Assembly (NCBI GenBank): GCA_946902875.1
Contig: OX336355.1
Span: 19,439,347 to 19,503,346, forward strand
DNA: 64,000 nucleotides
Direction: 5' to 3'
Source: Nematopogon swammerdamellus
Taxonomy: Eukaryota > Arthropoda > Insecta > Lepidoptera > Adelidae
Part shown: positions 1 through 10,605 of the stretch, piece after piece
How the letters are laid out: the number at the start of each line of letters is the position of its first letter
How positions within the stretch are numbered: position 1 is the first letter of the stretch
Position numbers and translations under genes: made by a program
The notes under the pieces: generated by a model
What the model saw: the letters and a program-made list of their open reading frames with translations, nothing else
Told to the model about the DNA's origin: nothing
The model's database searches: none

Positions 1-141
1 TTTGGAGTGGCAGCGCGCCCCCCCGATTTGGCCCCTTGCGATTTCTTTGCGATATTCGGGAAGGAACGGGCCACGTCCTCGGCCACGTCTCTGCGGTCTA
101 CGTTCATTTCACTGAGGCACTCGGAAAACCACTCACTGTGA
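1..141 (+). mobile_element. mariner transposase C-terminal fragment, cut by window edge
   Basis: Frame 1 reads through 46 residues to a TGA at 139-141. It contains PPDLAPCDFF (residues 7-16), the block with the third catalytic acid of mariner transposases (consensus YSPDLAP-[CN]-DFF). The usual FPK after it is read here as IFGK, so the copy is decayed. The N-terminal part would lie left of the window. Identification rests on this block alone. Confidence 0.6.
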
Positions 142-1897
142 CATTTGACGTGTAATATTCAGACTGGCATTACACTATGCAGACACTAGTGTTCAACCGG
201 CAGCAGAGAGAGTGCTGTAGCTACCATACTCACTCACGTCACGCTCTCGTTGCATTAATTAATTAAATGAATACACTTGCGTTTGATTGACTATGTAATT
301 AAATGAATGGATGATGACGGAAGAAGTACCGTGTGTGGCCGGTACTTAATAATAATAGCACCACTGCATCTCTCCCCGTGCATGTCGTAAAAGGCGACCA
401 AGGGATAAGGACAAGATGCCGTTCTAAAGGGCGACAGGCAAGCCACCTCTTACCTTGGCGCGGTCTTTCCACCGAGTCATGCAGCTAGGGTTGCCAACTC
501 TTCCTTGTCGGTAATCCGGGAGACTGGAAATTTGCCTTGATACGGGAAAAATAAGTAGATCCAACATATTTTGGCGGCTCGAACTCGTGCCATCATAATT
601 TGATAGACATTGTAAAAGATATCAGATTTGTAAAAGATTTCAACTCACGTCAAAGAACTGGCATCAAAATTAGTTGGCACAGGATGTGTCACACATTCCA
701 GACTAAGGAGGCATAGTGCCCCTACGCTAGCCGTGAGATTTGCAGACAGGAAATGAAATACAAGAGGACTCACAAGAGTTCCTCCGGCTAACAAAAAACA
801 GAACGAATACCCTCAACAGAATGGCTCATTGTGTTGACACAGATCGCCAAGTAACAGAAGACACAGAAAAAAAACTTATCAAATTGTTTTAACCCCTTTT
901 TAGCCCTTCAGAAAATTACTATGAGAAACCCTTAAACATTGTAGAAATACTTATAGTTCCAACTGAACACACACAGAAGACACGAAGACAGGGGTTGATC
1001 GGGGCAAATTCCTGACTTTAATTTTTAGGCAATATTTGTAAGTATAAAGGTAGGTCATCGCGCCTAAGAGATATTGAAAAATCCGTGAAAACATATATTA
1101 AACCTATATTTTCACCCCCTTGAAGCTTTCAAAAAATCCTTTCTTAGTGCGCGTCTAAGAAATAAATACACTCCACGAATTTAAAGTGTTTAGGTTCAGC
1201 GGTGATGCGCAAGTAGGGGATGGCGTAAACAACCTTGCCGGCGAAGGCGGTCCAATCCAAGCAATGTTTTCTCAGCAGTGCAGTGTGAAGACGCGACGCG
1301 ACACGGAGAGGCGAGCGACGACGGCCTCACCCTCGCACGCATTTATTCCTCAAGTATTTGTATAATATAAATAACCTCTCGCTCGGCGTATATTTATGGA
1401 GACGGACTAACTATGGCTAGTCCCTCGTATCCGTACGAAGCCGTACGTGCCAATAATTTAGAAATAATTGATAGAACGCACGCGTACCGGCCTTTCTCTC
1501 TCATCCCGACGAGTGCGTTGAGAGGCTCTACAATAGTCGAACGAACTCCTGCGCACATTCAATGTCTATGGATAATGGGAGTCAGAAGGAGCTGCTTTCT
1601 CGATAACGTTCTACGCGGAGTTATTTAGTAAGCGAACTCGAGTGATGACTGACCCCTCCGCGCCGCGCCCCCGCGCCGCCCTACGTACAAACTATAGGTT
1701 TCCGTCCCTAGTCCGTTAAGATAATTGGTGACGATAAACGATTTCGTTCCAACTTTACAGCCCGGTTACTCCAGCTTCACCACTCTCGTGCGAGTTGCCT
1801 GTTCCTTGTCTTTTTGCATGCGCCAACCGTCTTGTATTGCAAATGTAAACATTCGGATAATGCCGTACCGAAGACGAAATTATCTGAGAATTCTACA
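142..1897. other. gene-poor stretch with one repeat fragment
   Basis: I see no gene here. Positions about 296-490 belong to an interspersed repeat recognised by 'tcgtaaaaggcgac'; related copies lie at 18490-18660 and 40772-41013. At 486 the motif 'tagggttgcca' resembles the end of the hAT-like element at 25120, but I find no partner end. An open frame at 1413-1628 (71 codons) resembles nothing I know. The remainder is AT-rich with GC-rich patches near 1280-1330 and 1660-1680. Confidence 0.5.
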
Positions 1898-2960
1898 TCT
1901 ATACATATAATAAAATCGTAGAGGTAAGAAAGTCTGTACATTGAATGTATTCGGAAAAAAACTAACCAGGGTGGCTTAAAATGAGATACTGAACATGTTA
2001 GAACAGTTTTTAAAATTTTTGTTTGTTTGTTTGTTTGTCTGTACGCGCATCACGCAAAAACCACCGAACGGAATTAGACGAAACTTTGTATAGTGGCAGT
2101 TTATATGCCGGGTTAACATAATACGTAAAAAAAAATAACAAAAATAAAAAAAAATTTAAACAATTATAAACATTATTGCGCGTTTAAAATCACGTAGTCC
2201 AAAGTACATAATTATATCTTGAGAACTGGCAGCAAATACAATTTGAATAAAATATTCATTCGAAGTTTAAAAATAAGTAGATACAACGAAAATGACAGTT
2301 CTTCTTTTTTATAACTTGAACACAATAGTCTATACATATCTATTCTTTCTATACATATAATAAAAATAATAAAATCGTAGAGGTAAGAAAGTCTGTACAT
2401 TGAATGTATTCGGAAAAAAACTAACCAGGGTGGCTTAAAATGAGATACTGAACATGTTAGAACAGTTTTTAAAATTTTTGTTTGTTTGTTTGTTTGTCTG
2501 TACGCGCATCACGCAAAAACCACCGAACGGAATTAGACGAAACTTTGTATAGTGGCAGTTTATATGCCGGGTTAACATAATACGTAAAAAAAAATAACAA
2601 AAATAAAAAAAAATTTAAACAATTATAAACATTATTGCGCGTTTAAAATCACGTAGTCCAAAGTACATAATTATATCTTGAGAACTGGCAGCAAATACAA
2701 TTTGAATAAAATATTCATTCGAAGTTTAAAAATAAGTAGATACAACGAAAATGACAGTTCTTCTTTTTTATAACTTGAACACAATAGTCTATACATATCT
2801 ATTCTTTCTATACATATAATAAAATAGTAAATGCAAAAATGTCTATTTGTACGTGCATCTCGCAAATACCACTGAACGGAATTTGACGAAACTTTTTATA
2901 ATGACAGTGAATATCCCGGATTAACATAATAATTAAAAAATATAATAAAAATCACGTAAT
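1898..2960. repeat. 459-bp tandem duplication plus a diverged third partial copy
   Basis: The block beginning 'aaaatcgtagaggtaag' at 1912 recurs at 2371, a period of 459 bp, and the two units look almost identical to about 2822. A third, clearly diverged partial unit (about 2830-2960) keeps the core 'cgaacggaattagacgaaac' in modified form ('tgaacggaatttgacgaaac'). The internal 'tttgtttgtttgtttgtctg' run and 'accgaacggaatt' phrase are typical of lepidopteran interspersed repeat tails. Near identity of the first two units points to a recent local duplication. Confidence 0.8.
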
Positions 2961-3782
2961 CCAAAGTAAATGAAAAAAAATCAATTTTAAATGTCATGTT
3001 GACAACGGAGAACTGTCATCTCGACGTGAGCTGGCCGGCGACAAATTGCTTGATAAATAAAAAAAAATATTGAAAGTCGAAGTTATGTCGCTGTCATTGG
3101 TGCAATAAAATTTATATATCTGTTGCCCGCGGCTTCGCTCGCGTGAAATTCGTATTAAAAAAAAAAGAAAGTAAGTAACTAAAGGCGGGCCCGAAGGCGG
3201 ATCTGCGCTCACGTAACGATATTCTTCCTCGATGAAAGTAACTAACGGCGAGGCGGAAGGCGGAGCTGAGTTCAAGAAGAAGAAAAACATTCTTGAAGAA
3301 AGTAAGTAACTAAGGGCGAGGCCGAAGGCCGAGCTCTATTCTGGAAGACCACAAACCTTCTCGAAGAAAGTAAGTAACTATGGGCGAGGCCGCAGGCCGA
3401 GCTGCGTTCAGGAAGAAGCTAAACCATCTTGAAGAAAGTAAGTAACTAAGGCAAGGCCGAAGGCCGAGCTACGTTCGGATAATTGAAAAACCATCTCGAA
3501 GAAAGCAAGTAACTAAGGGCGAGGCCGAAGGCCGAGCTGCGTTCAGGAAGAAGGTAAACATTTTTGAAGAAAGTAAGTAACTAAGGCGAGGCCGAAGGCC
3601 GAGCTACGTTCTGACAAATGATAAACCATCTCGAAGAAAGTAAATAACTAAGGGCGAGGCCGAAGGCCGAGCTGCGTTCAGGAAGAAGCTAAACCATCTC
3701 GAATAAAGTTAATTAATATTAAGATTGAGTTAATTTTATTTAAATTTTATTATAAAGTCCACGCTTCTGACGGCAAATATAC

Positions 3783-3992
3783 CGTGCATCCTAGAACCTC
3801 GCGGTTATTCCCGGCTGGATGGCAAGAGGCCCGATGCTATCACCTCAGTGCTATGGACTAAGGGTAGTTCTTTGATGTGGAACGCCACTTGTGTTCTCAC
3901 ATTGGCTCCAAGTCACGTTAGGACATCTTCAAGAGCGGCTGGCGCGGCCGAGGCTGGGGCGGAGAGCCTCAAACGCAACAAATATAGAAATA
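3783..3992 (+). pseudogene. LINE C-terminal coding fragment captured in the foldback
   Basis: Translation from the CCG at 3783 gives PCILEPRG, DGKRPDAIT and then WNATCVLTLAPSHV. This is the same domain as in the reading frame at 53213-53662 (MLEPCLSR, DGKRPDGMT, WDATCADTLAPSHV). The pattern RPD followed by DATC is found at the C-terminal end of several arthropod retroelement polyproteins. This copy has Asn where the other has Asp in the DATC block, is truncated on both sides, and lies between the foldback arms, so it is probably a captured passenger. Confidence 0.6.
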
Positions 3993-4248
3993 CACGGTGT
4001 TGCAACCCCAACCGTAAAACCCGAAAGGGGGCGATTCTGTACGTGAAATAGAAGAACTTTTGTTCTACGACTTTTTTATTTGAAGAATTTTTTTTTCTCC
4101 TTACATTTTCATTTAAAATTTGTATGGAAAAAATATTTTTTTTTTGTTTCAAAAAATTTTTTTTCTTCACAGAAGTTGTTTACTTTCACATATAGAATAA
4201 CCCCCTTATGTCAGTTAAACATATTACGGGGGCAACTGCAACACCGTG
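3992..4248. mobile_element. small inverted-repeat element ('ggtgttgcaac' family), copy 1
   Basis: The left end 'acacggtgttgcaacccc' and right end 'gggggcaactgcaacaccg' are inverted repeats, and the subterminal segments 'tacgtgaaatagaa' and 'tttcacatatagaataac' also mirror each other. A second copy lies at 44459-44735 inside a hAT element. About 255 bp with a T-rich centre and no coding potential: a non-autonomous MITE nested in the foldback. Confidence 0.7.
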
Positions 4249-4677
4249 TTTCAAGATTTCGAATTGGTTGCGTTTGCGGTTGAAACCCTCGGTCCGTGGA
4301 GCAGTATTTTAATGTTTGTTAGGTAGTAGTTATTAATATTACTTTTTATTTTTATGAAATAAATAGATTGAGTAAACGATATTATATTCTATCGAAGAAA
4401 GGAAGTCTTTAAGGGCGAGGCCCGAAGGCGGAGGAGGGTTTTTGGTTTACCTGAACGCAGCTCGGCATTCGGCCTCGCCCTTACTTACTTCCTTTATTTG
4501 AGAAAGGTTTATCGTTTACCTGAAAGCAGGTCGGCCTTCGGCCTCGCCCTTAGTTAGTTACTTTCATTGAGGAGGTTTAGCGATTCCCTGAACGCAGCTC
4601 GGCCTTCGGCCTCGCCCTTAGTTACTTACATTCTTCTTTGGAATACGAATTTCACGCGAGCGAAGCCGCGGGCAACA

Positions 4678-5391
4678 GCTAGTCGTCAATATTACTGTTA
4701 CTGTACGTAGTTTGTGGTGAATAAAGAAAATAACGAAATACGAGAGAACGTTGATATCTGCCGGACCTCCGCTCAGCGGTGGCTCAGTTAAGTGAAACAA
4801 TAAGTGGCCTCTACTCAGCGCCACTGGAGCTGGTCCAGCCGAGGCTGGCTGATGGCTGACTGGTTGTCCAACATTAAGGCGCTCCAGTATCCAGTTTCCA
4901 GTATTCCAGTATCCAGAGTGAGTTTGCCACACGACACAGTGCCTCTATCTAGTTGGGGTGCTGCGGGTAGGGTCGAGGTTTAGCTTTTTACCCGACTGCG
5001 CGACGCAAAGGAGGGTAATGTGTTCATCAGCCTATGTATGTATGTATGTATGTTTGTTCCTTTGTGGCACTCTAGAGACCAAACGCGTGGGCCGATTTTG
5101 ATGATTCTTACGTCAATCGATTTGTCTTAATCTTGCGAGTGTCACTAAAGACATGACAGTAATCAAAATTCAATACGGTGACAACTAGATGCCATATTGT
5201 GAAAAAGAAAAAAATGAAAGTTGACTAACTATGTTAAGTGGGGTATCGTTGAATAGGTATTTGAAAATCATCTTTAGGTTTCTCTTACCATTTTTCATTT
5301 GGAATGACCATTTAGGATCTATAACGATTTAAAGTTGGTTAGCAACCATTCTCACTTAACTTTTAGTAGAGCTGTGATAAAGTTCTTATTA
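4678..5391. other. no gene; repeat tail with tetranucleotide microsatellite
   Basis: From about 4985 a repeat starts 'acccgactgcgcgacgc', followed by a (tatg) run at 5034-5054 and 'accaaacgcgtgggccg'. Related tails begin near 21170 and, on the other strand, near 61070. These are degenerate copies of a common lepidopteran interspersed repeat. I see nothing coding. Confidence 0.5.
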
Positions 5392-5942
5392 TACAGTGTG
5401 TTCGGCACATCGACCGACAATTTTTTTTGTAGGTAGGTGGGGTCATTTGCAACGTTTTGACTAATTATACCTTTTGTCAGGTGTCAGGTGGTATCGAGAT
5501 ACGATTTTTTTTTTCTTTATTTTTGAAAATTACCAAAATTGTCGTTCTATTCTGGTCTATGTCCCTAATTTTGACCACATAGTGAATTATTTGTATGACA
5601 TGTGGTATACCGTCGGAAAGGCCGTAAACTAGCAAACTATTTAAAATATAACGAAGCTCTTAATTGCTTTCAGTTTCTAGAAGAAGGATACATTGTAAAA
5701 TGCAATAATTTATTCTATTTATATTTCGTGCTGATACAACCATAAAAAAAAAGTTACAAGGGTTCAAACAAAGAGCTTGTAGGTTCAAAGCTGGGATTTT
5801 GGTAATTTTCAAAAATAAAGAAAAAAAAATCTTATCTCGATACCACGTGACACCTGATAAAGGTATCATGGGTCAAAACATTGCAAATGACCCCACTTAC
5901 CTACAAAAAAAATTTGTCGGCCGATGTGCCGAACTCCCTGTA
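5392..5942. mobile_element. 551-bp inverted-repeat element flanked by TA
   Basis: The left end reads 'tacagtgtgttcggcacat' and the right end 'atgtgccgaactccctgta', flanked by TA at 5390-5391 and 5943-5944. The arms run inward for roughly 130 bp ('gtaggtggggtcatttgcaa' against 'ttgcaaatgaccccacttac'). The TA flank suggests mobilisation by a Tc1/mariner-type enzyme, but there is no transposase. A related half copy is at 36199-36423. Confidence 0.75.
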
Positions 5943-7559
5943 TAATCGGTGAAAAATAATTTTCATAATATAATTCTCAAAATCGAATGACAAACCCAGA
6001 ATTTTACTGCTTTGAAAGAACGACAATAATATGTACAATCTCAAAAATTTATTCATCTATAGTCTTTGTCTATAGTATGGTGTTTCAAACACTCCTACCT
6101 AGGTATTATACACTCGGAGATTAACGGTTCTAGTGGGTCACTATTTTTGCGTTACATCTTTCACATTCAAATTCATAAATATAGTAATAAAAAGATGCCA
6201 AGTCTCGCACGCAACCTTTCCACCGTAAAAAGTTGTAAGATCCCATGCAGAGCCAAGTCTTTTCATATCATTGAAGCCCGAATTCAACAATGTTGCCATA
6301 AATTTATATTTTCTACTTAAGAATAATCAATATTTAGTTACTCCTCTTATATTTAACATCTTCATTTCTATAAAAAAACACCTTGACTTGGTAATCGGAC
6401 AGCACAAACAGATCGCGTCGTAAAGATTCCTTTTCAGTTTACAACGAACTGGTATTAGGTTCGTTCATATTATTGTTATAATATTTTAGCTGTCCGTTTG
6501 CGGTATGCTGGAAGGTCAAGGTATGTTGGAAGTACCTTAGATTTTTGATGATCGGTGAGTGAGTGAGTCACTAAAAACCGGAACTTTGACTGGCGATATC
6601 TCGCAAACTATAATAGGTACAAACTTATAATTTGGGCGTATAGCTAGGTTTGGTAAGTACTCTTGATAACTAAAACTTCAGGTGTTTATCTCTATCCACA
6701 ACAAAGATACAGGGAGGCCAAAAGTACCCTGAGTTGCTTCGAGAAAAGGATGGTACGGCCGTGTTTGCTCGACTTGGCGGGGGCACTGCCGTGCCCCCAG
6801 ATGTCAGAATCGAACCATCGACGACAGACTTCGATGCAATTCGTGGACAGGGCAGTATAGAACGAAACATTTTGCCATTGATATTGTGCTAGGGTGTTAC
6901 TGTACATAAGTTACAAGGACTGTTACTGTACATAATTCAGTGCGCTGCACAGTACTTCGAACGTATGGAGGAAACGGCAAAAGTCATAACTCGGCTAATT
7001 GTTTATGGATATCGATGAAACAAAAAGGAATTGCTAGTTCTGTTTACTGTCCTCATTTTGAGATACATTTAAATTTTAGGGATGGGAAAGTAGGGATATT
7101 TTAAAATATTTTAAAATTTCTAAATAATTAATAAAGTGCTTTTTAATTATTGAAATAAAACTAATGATAGTATTAAACATTTTATTTAAAATATAAACTA
7201 TTTTCATGTTCATAATTGCATATAAACAATTAAAGTAATTAGTCAAGTACCTAATTAAAGACTTAAAGCTAACACGTAATCTGAACTACCAATCTGTTTA
7301 CAGTGCTACTAATTAATAGCACATTAATCTAATCAGATTTTTGCTTATATGTACTGTGCTCAGAACTTCCATCAAACCCCCACTTACAAATTAATGTTAA
7401 CAACTTACTATCCTGAAATGACACTAATTTAGCACTACTATTTAGTCTTATCCATAATTTCTTTGAGACCTACTTGCGCCATTGTTTCAGTTACTTCGAT
7501 ACTATTGGGCAGTAAATTGTGTTTTGCCTCCCTAAGTGAATATACTAGTTTATATTATA
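5943..7559. other. no recognised feature
   Basis: AT-rich sequence. Overlapping open frames of 65-71 codons occur on both strands around 6663-6907 over a locally GC-richer segment that includes a short palindrome ('gggggcactgccgtgccccc'). I recognise no protein family in them and cannot support a gene. Confidence 0.4.
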
Positions 7560-8288
7560 TCACAATAATGCCATCTTTGCTGCCAAGCTCAGTTCTTCAG
7601 GATTTCTTGTGTCAATTAATTCTTGCACGCGACGCTTCTTGGTTCTGATGGACGAGTCTTCGAACAGCTTCTTTGGTCGTCCCATACTGGTTCCTGGTTC
7701 AGCTTCCACATTCATCTCCGGAGTCCCCGGAGTCTGGGTACACGCAAGTGGTTGTGGGAGTTTAATTTCCTTATCCAACCACTCGCAATGTTTTTCAAGA
7801 AAAAAGGTGCGATTTCTTGAGCTTGCCTGCCATTTTTGCTTCAATTTTAGGCAGTAATACCGAGCAATTTTTTTAAGCTCGTTATCCACGTGTTCTCAAT
7901 ACTCGTGGAAGCCAAGGACAAGCTTTATTTGGTTGGCAAAAGCTATTTCTTTCGAGTCGCTCTGACATGAAAGTAGCGCATCGAAAAGGTCAGAATTTTT
8001 AATGCACGCCGATGCATCTGAAAAAAAAATGTAACGCCAAGGCTAGCAAAAACTAGCAGCTAAATTTTACGGAAGTGAATTCTACATTAGTTGCACAATT
8101 ACATTAAAAAAATACTCAGAGGTGTTCAGAGAACATTTTTTTAAAACTCTAATCAAAATTTAAAAGAAAAAAAAAATACACAAATTTCGACATGTAAAAT
8201 TTTAAGCTACACAACAGCTAGATGAATAAAACAGTATAATTATTTTACAGGTAAATAATAAGTACTTACCATCACCAAGAAAAGCCAT
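7560..8288 (-). pseudogene. two-exon arthropod-type gene, broken by an in-frame stop
   Basis: Exon 1 (8288-8270) encodes MAFLGD and ends in a strong donor (G|gtaagt). The intron is 252 bp and ends in a T-run and 'cag'. Exon 2 (8017-7560) continues in phase: DASACIKNSDLFDALLSC, then a TGA at 7898-7896 after GFHEY, then open to TGA at 7560: VDNELKKIARYYCLKLK, FLEKHCEWLD, a Pro/Thr-rich linker and GRPKKLFEDSS with RTKKRRVQELI. I recall this modular pattern (lysine-rich N-terminal block, then GRP[KR]K-F-[ED]-x-S-x-R-[ST]-KRR) from many uncharacterised, often multicopy arthropod proteins; the role is unknown to me. The downstream part seen in relatives is absent after MALL. The single stop needs only one CGA-to-TGA change, so this is either a young pseudogene or an assembly error. 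The basic C-terminal block could bind nucleic acid (inference). Confidence 0.5.
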
Positions 8289-8554
8289 AGTTCACACAAC
8301 TGAAATACTGCACGGAATTACTGAAATATATGTTTGACTTTGCGCGATAAATTGGGAATAAATGAATCGTGATATTGTCCTGTCTTATATAGTTAACTTC
8401 CCTAATGTATAGAACTAATTAGAGAGTCATTAGGGATTTTTTTGTTATGGATTCGAATGTTCTGGTTATCGCTAATGAGGTGTACACAGTTAATCATGAA
8501 AAATAAGATGCCTTGAATTTGGACTTTTGTCCTATGTACGAAGTACTGTGCGCT

Positions 8555-8773
8555 GGTATCAACCCGCCCGGGTTGATACCACCGCACTGAATGAAACGTC
8601 GGTCGAAACGGCTATGTAAATAGTAGGTATGTGTTTTCGGACCAGTTCTGTGTAGCCGGCACGATCAAAGGGGGAAGCACTGACATGGCACCTAGTTCAC
8701 CCGGTGTTATGGGCTGACATCACGGACGTTGTAGGTGATGTAGCCAACCGAGTCAGTTTCCATAAAAAAAAAA
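8555..8773 (+). mobile_element. SINE-A (tRNA/5S-headed family), 3' part only
   Basis: Matches the body and tail of the full copies at 10011 and 28302, from 'aacccgcccgggttgatac' to the A-rich tail 'gtttccataaaaaaaa'. The promoter head is missing. It sits in a LINE remnant that continues on its 3' side. Its last roughly 110 bp look identical to the copy at 10011, and the identity continues beyond the tail. Confidence 0.8.
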
Positions 8774-9465
8774 GAACTACTTTGGACCGAGCTGTGGTTG
8801 ATTTAAGTTAATGTAGCCTTGAGCCGGGTTAGGTCTCTAGATGGATTATTAACAGTAGACCACCGCAAGCTACTTAATTATCCCCACGATATTAACTCCC
8901 TCAATGTAAGGACAAGATTGCGAAATTTACCGTCATAATCCTAACTAAAAAGTGTAAAATACCCAGACCAGACCTCATATATGTAGACAAAAATAAAAAC
9001 AGAACTTACCTTATCGATGTCACAGTGCCATCCGACTATAACCTCACTAGGAAGGAAAATGAAAAACTTACTAAATACTACGCACTAAAAATTGAGGTCC
9101 AAAGATTGTGGAATACAAGAGTCGAAATCGTCCCAATAGTTATAGGCACTACAGGAATTATAAATAAATCAACAGAGAAAGACATAAAAAATTTAGACGC
9201 TGGTATAAAATTAGAAATACTCCAACAACAGGCTGCAATTGAAACCACAAAAATAATGACCAAATTTCTGAGTGGAAATCTACCTCCGGACAGTGAAGAC
9301 AATAATATTATGTAACTCAAGACTGATCGGTGGGCCCGTCTTCTATCTTGGGAGGCACTCGAGCGAGGACGGGTGGCAGACCGGCGAGTACAATCGCCGA
9401 CGACTCCGAAAAAATCCGGAAGAATAAAATTATTTTGAGCAATTTAATTTTTATTCGAGTATGCA
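8774..9465 (+). mobile_element. LINE 3' end with restriction-like endonuclease domain
   Basis: From about 8904 to 9315 a frame reads KIAKFTVIILTKKCKI, then PRPDLIYVD, TYLIDVTVPSDYN, KLTKYYALKIEVQRLW and IVPIVIGTTGIINKS, ending at TAA 9313-9315. RPD followed by ID-x-TV fits the PD-(D/E)XK endonuclease of site-specific-type LINEs (R2/R4-like). A 3' UTR-like tail follows to about 9465. The 5' part of the element is missing, so it is a truncated insertion. Confidence 0.6.
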
Positions 9466-9543
9466 ATTAAATACCCAGATTGTACCTACTTGTCTTTTAT
9501 AGAGGTTCGAGCAAGCCAATATAGCCCCAGCTGTTGAAACTAC

Positions 9544-10010
9544 AAAAACCGACTTCCTAAAAAAAGTAGAACTAAAAACTATTTAAAATAAAAATATAAA
9601 AACCGCCTTCAAAAATATATGAAATAAAAACCTAAAAAAAAACGAACCCTAGAGTTGAAGGCGGTGCTAAAAAGGCTACACAAATCACAAAGGATATCAT
9701 CCACTCATGTTTTCTTTCATGCATCATTTTTGCTTGCTTTAGCACCGCCTTCCACTCTAGGGTTCGTTTTTTTAAGGTTTTTATTTCATATATTTTTGAA
9801 GGCGGTTTTTATATTTTTATTTGAAATAGTTTTTTATTTCTACTTTTTTTAGGAAGTTCGGGTTTATGGTTTTTAAAACTTTTTTTTTATTTCACAGTTT
9901 TTTTTTGTAATTTTTTGCTATTAATGTACTCGGCAGAATCGCTCGGCCTTCGGCCTCGCGATTCCGCCTCGCTTTCCAATCCGATCTTGACCCAATTAAA
10001 ATAGGACCAC
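9544..10010. mobile_element. foldback element with GAAGGCGGT boxes, copy 1, plus tail
   Basis: The left end 'aaaaaccgacttcctaaa' (9544) pairs with 'aggaagttcgggttt' (to 9866). Within the arms the box 'accgccttc' or its complement occurs four times: an outer pair (9602, 9800) and an inner pair (9657, 9747), giving a stem within a stem. The tail 9867-10010 includes 'taatgtactcggc' and 'ccaatccgatcttgacc', shared with the copy at 30148. It also has the palindromic 'cggccttcggcc' seen in the foldback at 3121. Confidence 0.7.
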
Positions 10011-10398
10011 GTCAGCCTCGATAGCTCAGTGGTGCAGACAGTCAACTGTCGCTATTGAATGTTAAGCAACGCTGGGTGCGGTCAGTACTTGGATGGGTGA
10101 CCGCTGACCGTTGGAGGCTGACCGAGGTTCGGATTCCTCGTAAAACTGTAGGTCCCTTCCCTCCTAATCTTACTTGGTGGTAGGGTTTAACCCGCCCGGG
10201 TTGGTACCACCGCACTGAATGAAACGTCGTTCGAAACGGCTATGTAAATAGTTTGTGTTTTCCGACCAGTTCAGTGTAGTCAGCACGATCAAAGGGGGAA
10301 GCACTGACATGGCACCTAGTTCACCCGGTGTTATGGGCTGACATCACGGACGTTGTAGGTGATGTAGCCAACCGAGTCAGTTTCCATAAAAAAAAAAG
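10011..10398 (+). mobile_element. SINE-A full-length copy with chimeric tRNA/5S head
   Basis: The head has a tRNA-type A box 'tagctcagtgg' (10022-10032), then a segment strongly resembling the 5S rRNA internal promoter: 'gttaagcaacg' (10061), 'gtcagtact' (10081) and 'cttggatgggtgaccgc' (10088-10104). A tRNA-type B box 'ggttcggattcc' follows (10126-10137). The body contains 'tgtaggtcccttccct' and 'taccaccgcactg', and the tail is A-rich. Other copies are at 28302 and 55746 (both with head), 8555, 24320, 32018 and 40100. This is a retroposon made by RNA polymerase III; no protein is encoded. Confidence 0.85.
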
Positions 10399-10584
10399 AA
10401 CTACTTTGGACCGAGCTGTGGTTGATTTAAGTTAATGTAGCCTTGAGCCGGGTTAGGTCTCTAGATGGATTATTAACAGTAGACCACCGCAAGCTACTTA
10501 ATTATCCCCACGATATTAACTCCCTCAATGTAAGGACAAGATTGCGAAATTTACCGTCATAATCCTAACTAAAAAGTGTAAAAT
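10399..10584 (+). repeat. duplicated 186-bp flank (identical to 8774-8960)
   Basis: The sequence after the SINE tail is, as far as I can read, identical to that following the SINE at 8773, ending at 'aaaaagtgtaaaat'. At 8774 the segment continues into LINE coding sequence; here it stops at an A-run and the next element begins. This suggests that a SINE with its 3' flank was copied together. Confidence 0.75.
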
Positions 10585-10605
10585 AAAAAAAGTTTATTTA
10601 AAAAA

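Larger units (their letters stand above)
3121..4677. mobile_element. foldback transposon with tandem-repeat arms
   Basis: The left end 'tgttgcccgcggcttcgc' (3121) is mirrored at the right end 'gcgaagccgcgggcaaca' (to 4677). Inside each end the arms are arrays of a 65-80 bp unit built on 'gaaagtaagtaactaaggg' and 'cgaggccgaaggccgagc': about seven units left (3161-3710) and three in the opposite orientation right (4385-4630). The centre holds a LINE coding fragment and a separate small inverted-repeat element. The 'cccgcggcttcgc' terminus is widespread in Lepidoptera. No clear target duplication is seen. Confidence 0.75.

Noticed and set aside
486..500. hAT-type end 'tagggttgccaactc'
   Set aside because: No matching 'ggcaaccct' end within several kilobases, so an element cannot be delimited.
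3161..3710. CRISPR-like array of repeats and spacers
   Set aside because: Units of 65-80 bp are similar along their whole length, with no unique spacers, and are mirrored in the other foldback arm. The DNA is eukaryotic.
10061..10104. 5S rRNA gene
   Set aside because: Only the internal control region resembles 5S rRNA; the 5' and 3' thirds are missing and the segment recurs within a SINE.
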